Source: an uncultured Bacteroidales bacterium (lineage in GTDB: Bacteria; Bacteroidota; Bacteroidia; Bacteroidales; UBA932). Taken from it: a stretch of 45,782 nt of DNA. Below are positions 23,338 to 31,866 of this stretch, piece after piece; the stretch's first letter is position 1, and the number at the start of each line of letters is the position of its first letter. The DNA lies in assembly GCA_944325965.1 (NCBI GenBank), contig CALVCB010000011.1, positions 1-45,782 on the forward strand, in the 5' to 3' direction. Below the pieces are notes generated by a model, which was not told the origin of the DNA, searched no databases, and saw only the letters and a list, made by a program, of their open reading frames with translations. The position numbers and the translations under genes are program-made.

Positions 23338-23761
23338 ATGGACAGAAAAACGTTTCTGAAAATATCGGGGGCTTCTGTGCGCTGGGGTCGTCCTGAACAT
23401 AAGTCCGGCAGAGGGCAAGAGGAAGCCGGCAGAGAAGCCGGATGGCAAAGACGGCTTCCCATTGATGGATCTGCATGTGCACCGTTCCAAGGATTTGACC
23501 ATCGATGACCTTTGGACAAGGAAAAGACTGGACTGTATAATTGATGCCGCATGCTCAAAAGGCGTGGCAATAGAAATAAACGGCACTGCACATGTCCCTC
23601 ATGAAGAATTTGTCCGGATAGCGAAAAGGGCCGGGCTCAAATTCACTTTCGCGTCCGATTCAAGGACCAGGACCGTGGGGAGGCTCGACTGCTGCAAGTA
23701 TATCGCCAGGAGATGCAATCTCACCGAAAGGGATTTCTTCATACTGGAAAAGTACAGATAG
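23338..23761 (+). pseudogene. PHP-type phosphoesterase remnant, frameshifted and internally deleted
   Basis: The frame from the ATG at 23338 reads MDRKTFLKISGA and then goes wrong. Removing one G from the run of five at 23367-23371 restores a continuous reading: MDRKTFLKISGLLCAGVV, a signal peptide, then PHP motif 1 (DLHVH, about 23465-23481). The 99-residue 3' frame (23462-23761) keeps the motif-1 region (SKDLTIDD) and the family's C-terminal part (DLWTRKRLDCIIDAA ... VAIEINGTAHVP ... GLKFTFASDS). The roughly 150 or more residues that should lie between them are missing, with the join near 23500-23512. The missing part includes most metal ligands, so it cannot be an active enzyme. The family call rests on remembered motif order and was not searched. 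Confidence 0.6.
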
Positions 23762-23795
23762 GCATTATAATTTTTTCTTTTAAAGTTAAAATTTA

Positions 23796-23803
23796 TACCT
23801 TTG
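23796..23803 (+). promoter_or_regulatory. -7 promoter box for polA
   Basis: TACCTTTG matches TAnnTTTG and lies 25 bases before the polA ATG. The region 20 bases upstream (about 23771-23780) is T-rich without an exact TTTG. Confidence 0.5.
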
Positions 23804-23828
23804 GAAATTTGAAACTCCGGTATAAAGA

Positions 23829-26483
23829 ATGGACAAGAGACTCTTCCTGATAGATGGGCACGCCCTGATTTTCAAAATGTACTACGCGTTCCTCAAACGC
23901 CCCATGATCAACTCCAAAGGAGAGGACATGTCCATCCTTTTCGGATTCACGAAATACATCCTCGAACTCATTGAGAAAGAAAAGCCGACACACCTTGCGG
24001 TGGCGTTCGACCCTCCTGGCGGGACCTTCAGGCACAAGCTGTACCCGGAATACAAGGGCACAAGGGAGGACACGCCACAGGCAATCATAGACGCGCTGGA
24101 TCCCCTGACGGAACTGTGCGGGGCTTTGCATATACCGGTGCTGATGGTAAGCGGCTACGAGGCCGATGACGTGATAGGTACTGTGGCGAAGAAGGAGGAG
24201 AAGGAAGGGTTCAGGATCTATATGGTCACACCGGACAAGGACTACGGACAGCTCATCACAGACAATATCCTGCAGTTCAAGCCGGGAAAGGCGGGGGCCG
24301 ACAGCGAAATCATCGGTCCTGCCGAAATATGCGGCAAATACGGGATAAGCACCCCGCTGCAGATTATAGACATGCTGACAATCTGCGGGGACACCTCCGA
24401 CAATGTGCCAGGCGTAAAGGGTGTCGGAGAGAAAGGTGCAGGGAAGCTGATAGCGAAATACGGGAGCGTAGGAAGCATCTATGAACACCTCGACGAGCTT
24501 CCTCCAAGACAGAGGGAAGCATTCGAGGAGGCCCGGGGACATATCCTGCTGAGCCAGGAGCTGGTGACCATCCGCACGGACGTGCCGGTCGCGGCGGAAG
24601 CGGAGGAGATGGCGGTAGACATGAGCTATGATCCGCTGATAGCAGAACTTTTCGACAAATACGAATTCGGGTCGCTGAAAAAATACATCAGCCATCTCGG
24701 GCTGCAGGAGACCGGGACGAAACCGGTAAATATAGAATACGTATGCATCAGCCCGGCCGAAATGACCGGAATGGCCAGACGCTCCGGGAAATGCTCACTT
24801 CGGACAGAGAGCTACGGGGAGAGCATATTCTCCGGAATCAAGAAGATGACTGTCAGCGTATTGTCTCCGGAACACACTTATGTCTCGGCAGGGGCTCCGG
24901 AAGACTTCGCGTCCATACTTTCCGACCCCGGGACAGAAAAATACGGATACGACCTCAAGGCCCAGTGCAACCTGCTTGCGGAAACCGGCATCACCCTGGA
25001 GGGCAAGCTGCTGGATATAGAGCTGATGCACTATGTGATAAACCCTGAGAAAAGCCACAAGCTGAACATCCTGGCAAAGGTATATATGGATATTGACATG
25101 GACCAGGCCATATCCGGCAGACAGGTACAGCAGACCCTGTTCAACGACGGGGACACGGACTCGGACGAAGATGCGTCATTCAAGGAAGCCGCCGTCATAG
25201 CCAATATCGGAGAAAAGGTCCGCGGAGACCTTGCAAAATCAGGGATGTCCCAGCTTTATGACCAGATCGAGGAACCGCTGATAAACGTCCTTTCAAAGAT
25301 GGAGCGTGCAGGGGTACGCGTGGACCTCGGACAGCTGAGGCACTATGCCGCACAACTCAACAAGGAACTTGAGGAAATACAGGACAGGATCAGGGAAATG
25401 GCCGGAGAACCTGATCTCAACATCCTGTCCCCAAAGCAGATAGGACATCTGCTGTTTGAAAAGCTGATGCTTGACCCGAAGGTCAAGGCCAAAAGCGGGG
25501 TCCGTTACAACTACTCCACAGATGAGGAAACCCTGACTGCACTGTCAGACAGGCACCCGATAATAGGAGAGATACTTGAATACAGGGCTGTCAAAAAGCT
25601 GCTGTCCACATACATAGAGCCTTTCCACAACTTTGTTTCCCAGAAGACCGGAAAAATCCACACGAACTTCAACCAGGCACTTACGGCCACCGGCAGGCTA
25701 AGTTCCTCGAAACCCAACCTGCAGAACATCCCGGTACGGACGGAGCGCGGGAAAGAAATACGCAAAGCCTTCATACCGAGCAGCCCGGACGGGATCATCC
25801 TTTCAGCAGACTACTCGCAGATAGAGCTGAGAATCATGGCACACCTGAGCCAGGACCGGCACCTTATCGATGCATTCAGACACAACCTCGACGTCCATGC
25901 CATGACGGCGGCCAAGATATTCGGCATCGACATAAGCGAAGTCACACCAGAGCAGAGGAGGATTGCAAAGACGGCCAATTTCGGAATCATGTACGGCATC
26001 TCGTCCTTCGGCCTGGCCCAGAGGCTCAGGATACCGAGGCCGCAGGCCAAGAAGATAATAGAAGACTACTTCGCGAACTTCCCGTCCATCTCCACCTATA
26101 TAAAGAGCGCGACAGAATCGGCCCGGGAGCTGGGCTACGTGAAGACGCTGTTCGGCCGGAGACGCTACCTGCCGGACATCAACTCAAAGAACGCCACGGT
26201 GCGGTCACTCGCGGAACGGAACGCCATAAACGCCCCGATACAAGGGTCTTCGGCCGACATCATTAAGAAGGCCATGATCGGGGTAGACAGGAAAATCACG
26301 GAAGCGGGGCTCAGGAGCAGGATGGTGCTGCAGGTCCACGACGAACTCGTATTCGACGCTTTCAAGGACGAGGCCGAGACACTGAAAGACATTGTAAAGA
26401 GGGAAATGGAGAACGTTATCCAGCTCTCTATACCACTTACTGTAGAATGCAACTATGGGAAAAACTGGCTCGAAGCTCACTAA
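23829..26483 (+). CDS. polA: DNA polymerase I
   Basis: An 884-residue DNA polymerase I, used in Okazaki-fragment maturation and repair. The 5' nuclease domain (about 1-290) has LIDGHALIFKMYYAF, GYEADDVIG, TPDKDYGQL and GDTSDNVPGVKGVGEK. The polymerase domain (about 480-884) has motif A DYSQIELR (D661), motif B RRIAKTANFGIMYG (710-723) and motif C QVHDEL (D838). The middle domain (about 300-470) has lost the proofreading residues: where FDTET is expected the sequence reads LRTES (about 324-328), where NLKYD is expected it reads DLKAQ (about 375-379), and no Y-x-x-x-D motif III is seen near 450-460. It is probably proofreading-deficient. The stop overlaps the sigma-factor gene by 29 bases. Confidence 0.97.
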   Translation: MDKRLFLIDGHALIFKMYYAFLKRPMINSKGEDMSILFGFTKYILELIEKEKPTHLAVAFDPPGGTFRHKLYPEYKGTREDTPQAIIDALDPLTELCGALHIPVLMVSGYEADDVIGTVAKKEEKEGFRIYMVTPDKDYGQLITDNILQFKPGKAGADSEIIGPAEICGKYGISTPLQIIDMLTICGDTSDNVPGVKGVGEKGAGKLIAKYGSVGSIYEHLDELPPRQREAFEEARGHILLSQELVTIRTDVPVAAEAEEMAVDMSYDPLIAELFDKYEFGSLKKYISHLGLQETGTKPVNIEYVCISPAEMTGMARRSGKCSLRTESYGESIFSGIKKMTVSVLSPEHTYVSAGAPEDFASILSDPGTEKYGYDLKAQCNLLAETGITLEGKLLDIELMHYVINPEKSHKLNILAKVYMDIDMDQAISGRQVQQTLFNDGDTDSDEDASFKEAAVIANIGEKVRGDLAKSGMSQLYDQIEEPLINVLSKMERAGVRVDLGQLRHYAAQLNKELEEIQDRIREMAGEPDLNILSPKQIGHLLFEKLMLDPKVKAKSGVRYNYSTDEETLTALSDRHPIIGEILEYRAVKKLLSTYIEPFHNFVSQKTGKIHTNFNQALTATGRLSSSKPNLQNIPVRTERGKEIRKAFIPSSPDGIILSADYSQIELRIMAHLSQDRHLIDAFRHNLDVHAMTAAKIFGIDISEVTPEQRRIAKTANFGIMYGISSFGLAQRLRIPRPQAKKIIEDYFANFPSISTYIKSATESARELGYVKTLFGRRRYLPDINSKNATVRSLAERNAINAPIQGSSADIIKKAMIGVDRKITEAGLRSRMVLQVHDELVFDAFKDEAETLKDIVKREMENVIQLSIPLTVECNYGKNWLEAH

Positions 26484-27051
26484 CCTTTCCGACACGGAAC
26501 TGGTAGAAATGGCCCTGAAGCAGGACCAGGCGGCCTTTATCGTCCTTTACACCAGATACCACGCCGGTGTAAAGAACCATATTTCAAAATACGTCATCCA
26601 GAAGGAAGATGTAGAGGACATCGCACTGGAAAGCTTCCAGAAGGCGTTCAGCCAGATAGGGTCATACAACTCCGAATACAAATTCTCGACCTGGCTGTAC
26701 AGGATAGCCCGGAATACTGCCTTCGACCATATCAGCAGGAAGGACAGGGAGAAGAACAACCTCCCTACGACCTCGATAAACGAGAAACCCGAAGTCAATG
26801 AGATACCGGCAGCCTTCCATAATCCCGAAGAGGACATAATCAAGCAGCAGGAATACGACAAGTGGCTGGAAAATATAGAAAAGCTGAAAGACGACTACAA
26901 GACCGTAGCCAGGATGAACCTGATAGACAATTTCGGGTATAAGGAAATCGCAGAAGCGCTAGACATGCCTATAAATACCGTAAAGACAAAAATCAGACGG
27001 GCAAAGGCCATGCTGCTCAAGATGATGGAAATTTCCGACGAACTGCTGTGA
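26455..27051 (+). CDS. ECF-type RNA polymerase sigma factor
   Basis: A 198-residue extracytoplasmic-function sigma factor. Region 2 (about 25-95) reads AAFIVLYTRYHAGVKNHI ... DVEDIALESFQKAF ... YKFSTWLYRIARNTAFDHIS. Region 4 (about 135-190) reads YKTVARMNLIDNFGYKEIAEALDMPINTVKTKIRRAKAMLL. It starts inside the end of polA (29-base overlap), so it is probably co-transcribed and translationally coupled with polA. No anti-sigma gene lies beside it; the next gene is rsmG. The overlap with a housekeeping gene and the missing anti-sigma partner suggest constitutive expression, as for some conserved Bacteroidota ECF factors; this is inference. Confidence 0.93.
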   Translation: MGKTGSKLTNLSDTELVEMALKQDQAAFIVLYTRYHAGVKNHISKYVIQKEDVEDIALESFQKAFSQIGSYNSEYKFSTWLYRIARNTAFDHISRKDREKNNLPTTSINEKPEVNEIPAAFHNPEEDIIKQQEYDKWLENIEKLKDDYKTVARMNLIDNFGYKEIAEALDMPINTVKTKIRRAKAMLLKMMEISDELL

Positions 27052-27108
27052 CACGCAGAAAGCACAGAGACACGCGGGCACAAATCTGTACAAATCGCCG
27101 GAAATTGC

Positions 27109-27116
27109 TATTTTTG
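27109..27116 (+). promoter_or_regulatory. -7 promoter box for rsmG
   Basis: TATTTTTG matches TAnnTTTG and lies 28 bases before the rsmG ATG, in the 93-base gap after the sigma-factor gene. No exact -33 TTTG is visible. Confidence 0.45.
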
Positions 27117-27144
27117 CAGCGGACATAAAATCTGCCGAGTGAAC

Positions 27145-27840
27145 ATGATAAAGAGTTTTACCGATTTCGAATCCTTCATTAAAGGGAAATTCCCAGACAT
27201 AGGCGACGGGAAGATGGAGAAGTTCAAGGAGATGGAAGCACTGTACCGGGACTGGAACTCCAAAATAAACGTAATTTCCAGGAAGGACATTGACATGCTG
27301 TACCTGCATCATGTCATGCATTCCATAGCCATAGCCGAATACTTCCGTCTCAATTTCCCTGACATGTACAAGACAATATCATCCGGAACCGCCGGAGCGG
27401 ACAGGCCGGATGCCGTACGCATCCTCGATGTGGGCACTGGAGGAGGCTTTCCAGGAATCCCGCTGGCCATAATGTTCCCGTGCGCAAAATTCACCCTCTG
27501 CGATTCGGTCGGGAAAAAGATAACCGTGGCTTCGGAGGTCGCGAAATCCCTCTCCCTGGCTAATGTTGAGACGGTAAACGCGAGGGCCGAGACCATCCCA
27601 GGGAAATTCGACTACGTGGTTTCAAGGGCCGTCACCTCACTTGACAAGTTCATTCCTTGGGTGAAAGGCAGATACACCCGCGGAATAGCATACCTGAAGG
27701 GAGGCGATGTAGTGGAGGAAATAGCGGAAATGACAGGAAAATTCAGGATAAAGCCTGGCTCAGTCCACACCTGGCGCATCAATTCATGGATCAATGATCC
27801 ATATTTTGACGGGAAACTTGTGATATTCATTGACGCTTAA
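27145..27840 (+). CDS. rsmG: 16S rRNA (guanine-N7)-methyltransferase RsmG
   Basis: A 231-residue SAM-dependent methyltransferase of the GidB/RsmG family, which methylates G527 of 16S rRNA (E. coli numbering). The N-terminal helix region has LYRDWNSKINVISRKD and LYLHHVMHS. The SAM-binding motif reads ILDVGTGGGFPGIPLAI, followed by FTLCDSVGKKI, TVNARAE and the catalytic-region strand FDYVVSRAVTSLDKF. I start it at the ATG 27145; a GTG two codons upstream (27139) is the alternative. A TAnnTTTG box just upstream gives it its own promoter. Length and motifs are normal for the family. Confidence 0.96.
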   Translation: MIKSFTDFESFIKGKFPDIGDGKMEKFKEMEALYRDWNSKINVISRKDIDMLYLHHVMHSIAIAEYFRLNFPDMYKTISSGTAGADRPDAVRILDVGTGGGFPGIPLAIMFPCAKFTLCDSVGKKITVASEVAKSLSLANVETVNARAETIPGKFDYVVSRAVTSLDKFIPWVKGRYTRGIAYLKGGDVVEEIAEMTGKFRIKPGSVHTWRINSWINDPYFDGKLVIFIDA

Positions 27841-27859
27841 TTTATTTTACGGAAAATAA

Positions 27860-27890
27860 TTTGCATTTAAAGCGAAAAACACTACCTTTG
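27860..27890 (+). promoter_or_regulatory. rpmH promoter (complete sigma-ABfr type)
   Basis: This is one of the two most complete promoters in the window: -33 TTTG at 27860-27863, a 19-base spacer, then -7 TACCTTTG at 27883-27890. Both boxes match the Bacteroidota consensus, as expected for a highly expressed ribosomal gene. The leader to the rpmH ATG is about 35 bases. Confidence 0.8.
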
Positions 27891-27931
27891 CACTCCCAAA
27901 AGTTATTTCGAAAATATAAAAGCACAAAATA

Positions 27932-28084
27932 ATGAAAAGAACATTCCAACCATCACAGCGCAAGCGTCGTAACAAACATGGTTTCCGCGAGCGCATGTCT
28001 TCACCAAACGGACGTCGTGTACTGGCTTCCCGCCGTCGTCACGGACGCAAGAAACTCACTGTATCTTCAGAGGACAGGTTCTAG
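27932..28084 (+). CDS. rpmH: 50S ribosomal protein L34
   Basis: A 50-residue, very basic protein that is unmistakably ribosomal protein L34: [18 protein letters not shown], then [25 protein letters not shown]. The ATG at 27932 follows a strong promoter (27860-27890) and the gene is closed by an intrinsic terminator (28133-28165). rpmH is often followed by rnpA in other bacteria; here it stands alone. Confidence 0.97.
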   Translation: MKRTFQPSQRKRRNKHGFRERMSSPNGRRVLASRRRHGRKKLTVSSEDRF

Positions 28085-28132
28085 GGCAGGAAAACCTTGA
28101 AGAGAAGACCTGCAGGGAAGACACGGAAAGAC

Positions 28133-28165
28133 AAGAGGCAGTCTCAGGACAGCCTCTTCTTTTTT
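28133..28165 (+). terminator. intrinsic terminator of rpmH
   Basis: The hairpin has the stem AAGAGGC-A-GTC (28133-28143), loop TCAG and the complementary GAC-A-GCCTCTT (28148-28158), with one A/A mismatch. A run of six T follows within CTTTTTT (28159-28165). This is a classic rho-independent terminator, about 50 bases after the rpmH stop. Confidence 0.85.
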
Positions 28166-28185
28166 ATACATTCTCACATCCACAT

Positions 28186-28593
28186 TCATTCCACGGCAAT
28201 CACGGCCGCCCCAATAAGTTCCGAGGATGACCACATCCACAATACGCCTGTCGCAGAATCAGCCCTGGTCACCTTGAACCTGATCCCGCTCTTCTTCTTT
28301 ATATCCGAATATGTTGTCCACGTGACATCGCATTTCACTTCATCCCCTTCCTGCCGTGGAAGGGCAGAGCATCTGAGGGTATAGAAATCGGACATATTGT
28401 CGTTGCAGACAGTAAATTCGCACTTTGAGGGACTGTACACGGCCTGCCAGTCCAGCGGGTCAAACCTGTGTTCCACCTCTCCCCTTACTGTAAAGCATAC
28501 AGAAGAGCTTTCCGTGAACTCCTGCTCCAGAGCAGGTCCGTCGGGCGCACAGCCGGGCAGCGTCAGAAAAGCGGCCGCAATCCATATATTCAT
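28186..28593 (-). CDS. small lipoprotein of unknown function
   Basis: A 135-residue predicted lipoprotein (MNIWIAAAFLTLPGC, Cys15) that I do not recognise. The mature part is beta-rich by eye, with four Cys besides the lipidated one, motifs such as VEHRFDPLDWQAVYSPSKCEF, and a C-terminal strand GVLWMWSSSELIGAAVIAVE. A Met at 28608, right after the upstream TAG (TAGATG), is the alternative start. It directly follows the M6-type protease gene on the same strand and is almost certainly co-transcribed with it. It could be an accessory or inhibitor of that protease, but nothing in the sequence proves this. Confidence 0.65.
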   Translation of the reverse strand: MNIWIAAAFLTLPGCAPDGPALEQEFTESSSVCFTVRGEVEHRFDPLDWQAVYSPSKCEFTVCNDNMSDFYTLRCSALPRQEGDEVKCDVTWTTYSDIKKKSGIRFKVTRADSATGVLWMWSSSELIGAAVIAVE

Positions 28594-28608
28594 TGATTTT
28601 CCGGACAT

Positions 28609-30828
28609 CTACTCTCCTCCTCTGATTTCAATATGCTTGGACATCCTGTACTCAGTCCCGTCAGGGAATACGGCCACCGCCCTCAGCATGCCTGACTTCC
28701 CGGGAACATAATAACCGCTCTCTCCGACCGTAACCTCTTCCCCGTCCATGGTCCATACTATGTCCTCCGCATCCGCCGCATTGTACAGGCGCAGGGGCAG
28801 CCTCGTACCTTTCGGAAAACTTCCGTCGCTGTTTCTGGCGACATTGTACAGGTATATATACGGAGGATAGGATGTGGCCGGATGAGTGCTTATCTGCCTT
28901 ATACGGACACGCCCCGATACACCTCCTATCGAATAGCTGATGCTCACGGTATATGTGGAAGATGGTTTCAGGCCCTCGAATGTTACGGAATACTTTCCCT
29001 CCCCGTAAGGATTGACGGACAGGGACTCGACCTGTTCTCCCTTCAACGAGAGCACCACGTCTGCCGGACTTTCAGTGTCGGCAGTCCACGTGATGATCGC
29101 CGCATCCTGGAATTCATCAACACTGATTTCATCGACGGAAGGCAGAAGGGAATACTCGTTTTCGTATACACGGAAACTGACCGAGCCGGATTCATGCTTG
29201 ATTTCGGTCACAGACATTCCGGAAGCCTCCCCTGACCAGGACTCGAATGCCGGATCGGAAGCCGGAGAAAAAGAATCATTGTCCCCGTACGGGAAGAAAA
29301 TCCGCTGCAAATCTGCATCGGAGGTCTCCGTACCTGAATACTCCACTGTCGGGTCCGCCTCCAGCAGGTCTGCGCACTGGTGGCTCCTGTGGGCATTCAC
29401 GGTATTGGCATAGGTGCCTGACATCAGCCACCTGTCGCATGCCCTGGCACTGTACACATAGTTGTATGAACTGTCTATATGATATATTAGCATACCGGAA
29501 CCTCCAATATATGCATCCCAGCCAGCAGCCTCCCTGCACTCGAACAGGAAATACTCCCCCTCCGTACCGGTCGGGGAATACAGGTACTGTCCGGAACTGT
29601 TCACCGGAGGCAGGGTGTACTCTCCGGCACAGAGGGTATCCGGAACAGTGAGACCAAGGACATGCCGCTCTATGGCGTTGAAGTTCGGAGGAGTCCTGCC
29701 CTCATTGTTGGAATTGCCCCTGTCCATAATGGACGTCCTGCCCCACAGTGCTTCAGAAAGGCCGTTCCTGTCATAGAAATCCGGCAGTCCGAGGGTATGG
29801 CAGAATTCATGGCAAAATGTACCTATATTGGCCATGCTGTCATCCGACGAGCCGTCGGACAGCATCTCAGAAGTACATGCATAGCAGTTGACATCCACTC
29901 CGTCACAGGTCAGGCTGAGGTTGCTTTCATCCTCCAGGAAACCTGATTTCGACCATATATGGTCCGCCCCTGCGCCTGCGGCCTCGTCCCCGCCGGCAAA
30001 AATCACGATGACGGCATCCAGCTCGCCGTCATTGTCGTTGTCATATTCGGAAAAATCAACTGAGCTGTCTGCTCCGCTACAGGCATCATAGACCATCCTG
30101 CCCACCCGGATGTCGCTTCCCGCCGCATCGATGTTGTCGTTCCTGCCGTAATAGCTGTATGAATTGGAAAGTGTGATGATATCGCTGACATCAAACTGGA
30201 ACTCGACACGCCCGAGGAACTGGTCACGGAAATAGTCCCTTGCACTGCCAGCCGACCCGTTCATGCTGTAGCCGCGGCTGTTGAGCATAGCGTCAAAGTC
30301 CTCCTTGGTATACGTAAAAGACAAGTTCTTGAACGCCACAAGCAGGACAGGGACCCTTACTGTCCCTGCGGAGACGGAATATCTCATGCCTGGTGTGCGG
30401 CCCCGCATCCGGGCCGCACGCGCGGAAGCAGCCTTTTCCACAAGCTTGCCGTACGGGACGGAAGAGGACAGGGACATCACGCCCGAGCCGCTTCCGGCCC
30501 TGGTCCCGGTGCTGTGGAGACCGCCTGACTCATCGTAAAATGCGTAGCAATAGAACCCGTCCTCATCCTGGATCAGAGGGATGCCGCCTTCTGTCGTCAT
30601 GACCTTAACATATTCGTCCCCTGAAAGAAAAGCCGCAAAGGAAGTCCCGTCAGGCTGAAACAGCCACACCCTGGAAAGCCTTGCCGGTGCCGAGACCAGG
30701 CATGGCGGCACTGCGGACGATATTGCCAGCAAAACAAGGACAGCAATTGCGGCCCTGTGCAACAAGGATTTTCCGTAAGGCCTGAATTTTGGAATTATAG
30801 TGCTGTCCATCTGGATTTTCTGCAACAA
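28609..30828 (-). CDS. M6-type secreted zinc metalloprotease with fibronectin III-like domain
   Basis: An exported protein of up to 739 residues resembling immune-inhibitor-A/M6 peptidases, which degrade proteins outside the cell. A membrane/signal segment lies at about 24-47. A propeptide-like region (about 50-150) precedes the peptidase domain (about 155-480). That domain contains the zinc motif HEFCHTLGLPD (H340, E341, H344; D350 possible third ligand), the D-rich strand YDNDNDGELDAVIVIFAGG, and WGRTSIMDRG (the Met-turn-like segment). A fibronectin III-like module follows (about 550-640), then a short beta domain. The Met at 30828 lies inside a likely -7 box, so the Met at 30810 (MDSTIIPKF) may be the true start. 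Targets are unknown. Confidence 0.85.
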   Translation of the reverse strand: MLQKIQMDSTIIPKFRPYGKSLLHRAAIAVLVLLAISSAVPPCLVSAPARLSRVWLFQPDGTSFAAFLSGDEYVKVMTTEGGIPLIQDEDGFYCYAFYDESGGLHSTGTRAGSGSGVMSLSSSVPYGKLVEKAASARAARMRGRTPGMRYSVSAGTVRVPVLLVAFKNLSFTYTKEDFDAMLNSRGYSMNGSAGSARDYFRDQFLGRVEFQFDVSDIITLSNSYSYYGRNDNIDAAGSDIRVGRMVYDACSGADSSVDFSEYDNDNDGELDAVIVIFAGGDEAAGAGADHIWSKSGFLEDESNLSLTCDGVDVNCYACTSEMLSDGSSDDSMANIGTFCHEFCHTLGLPDFYDRNGLSEALWGRTSIMDRGNSNNEGRTPPNFNAIERHVLGLTVPDTLCAGEYTLPPVNSSGQYLYSPTGTEGEYFLFECREAAGWDAYIGGSGMLIYHIDSSYNYVYSARACDRWLMSGTYANTVNAHRSHQCADLLEADPTVEYSGTETSDADLQRIFFPYGDNDSFSPASDPAFESWSGEASGMSVTEIKHESGSVSFRVYENEYSLLPSVDEISVDEFQDAAIITWTADTESPADVVLSLKGEQVESLSVNPYGEGKYSVTFEGLKPSSTYTVSISYSIGGVSGRVRIRQISTHPATSYPPYIYLYNVARNSDGSFPKGTRLPLRLYNAADAEDIVWTMDGEEVTVGESGYYVPGKSGMLRAVAVFPDGTEYRMSKHIEIRGGE

Positions 30829-30840
30829 ATATTATATTTG
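30826..30840. promoter_or_regulatory. overlapping divergent promoter, near-palindrome
   Basis: CAAATATTATATTTG is nearly self-complementary. On the plus strand TATATTTG (30833-30840) is a perfect -7 box for the PCMD-type gene (ATG 30878). On the minus strand AATATTTG (30833-30826) is a one-mismatch -7 box for the protease gene. Polymerase could bind in only one direction at a time. Confidence 0.5.
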
Positions 30841-30877
30841 TATCTGAATAAATATTTTGCATATATAGCAATTTTTT

Positions 30878-31855
30878 ATGAGACGAACAATTATAGATTC
30901 ACTTGCCATCTGTGCAGGCCTCTTGTCCTGCACAGCATTATCTGCTCAGGACCAAATAGTTGAGCAGCTGAACAAATACGGGAGGCTCGACTGCTGGTCA
31001 GTGCGGAAAGTCAAAGAATCCGGCATCATCGGGGGCAAGACAAAGCTCCTGTATGAATTCTACGGTGACAGGGACACCACCGAGACAAGAGAGCCTTATG
31101 TCTCTCCCGCGGACTACCTCTGGAGGACGAACAATGTGCTTGCCGTAGTGAAAGGTGTCACCAAGACCAACAACACCGTCTTCCCGGAGAAACGGGGGGA
31201 AGGCTACTGCGCCAGGATAGAGACACATATCGAGACCGTGAAGGCAATAGGCATCATCAATATGGATGTAGTATGCCAGGGGGCGTTCATCCTCGGCGCC
31301 CTCCCGGAACCGATAAAGGACACCAAGGACCCTATGGCGAAAGTCCTGTACGGGATACCGTTCGAAGGCAGGCCTGAAGCCCTGGTGCTCGACTACAAGG
31401 CCGACGTAGGCCACGAGGCCATCAAGGGCACCGGATTCGCCAGGCTGAAGAACCTCGGCTATCCTGACTATCCGGAAATAGCCATAATCCTCCAGAAAAG
31501 ATGGGAGGACGAAGAAGGCAATGTACATGCCCTCCGGGTCGGCACCGGGATTGAAAGGATAATGGAGAATGTCCCTGAATGGATAAACGGACACCGGCTG
31601 GAGGTCCACTACGGGGACATCACCGGCGAGCCTTTCTTCGAGGACTACATGGGACTGAACAATGACCCTGAAAGGGCGTTCCACACCCTGAACAGCGAAG
31701 GGGAGAACGTAACAGTCATAGAAGAAGGTTGGGCCGCCCCTGAGGAACAGCCCAACTTCATGATAATCAAACTTATATCCAGCTGCGGCAAAGCCTTCTA
31801 CGGAGGTGTCGGAAACACTCTCTGGGTAGACAATATCCGGATCGAGATGCATTAG
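30878..31855 (+). CDS. exported PCMD-type (putative carbohydrate metabolism domain) protein
   Basis: A 325-residue exported protein with an N-terminal signal (MRRTIIDSLAICAGLLSC). It could be cleaved by signal peptidase I after SAQ, or lipidated at Cys18. The rest resembles the Bacteroidota PCMD domain: a Trp start (LDCWSVRKVKESG), GYCARIETHIETVKAIG, GAFILGAL, FGIPF-like YGIPFEGRPEALVLDYKADVG, a jelly-roll-like strand series, and the closing YGGVGNTLWVDNIRIEMH. PCMD proteins are linked to glycan loci in Bacteroidota but the function is unproven. It is divergent from the M6-type protease gene and shares overlapping promoter bases with it. The family call is by eye. Confidence 0.7.
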   Translation: MRRTIIDSLAICAGLLSCTALSAQDQIVEQLNKYGRLDCWSVRKVKESGIIGGKTKLLYEFYGDRDTTETREPYVSPADYLWRTNNVLAVVKGVTKTNNTVFPEKRGEGYCARIETHIETVKAIGIINMDVVCQGAFILGALPEPIKDTKDPMAKVLYGIPFEGRPEALVLDYKADVGHEAIKGTGFARLKNLGYPDYPEIAIILQKRWEDEEGNVHALRVGTGIERIMENVPEWINGHRLEVHYGDITGEPFFEDYMGLNNDPERAFHTLNSEGENVTVIEEGWAAPEEQPNFMIIKLISSCGKAFYGGVGNTLWVDNIRIEMH

Positions 31856-31866
31856 GAGCACTCTTT

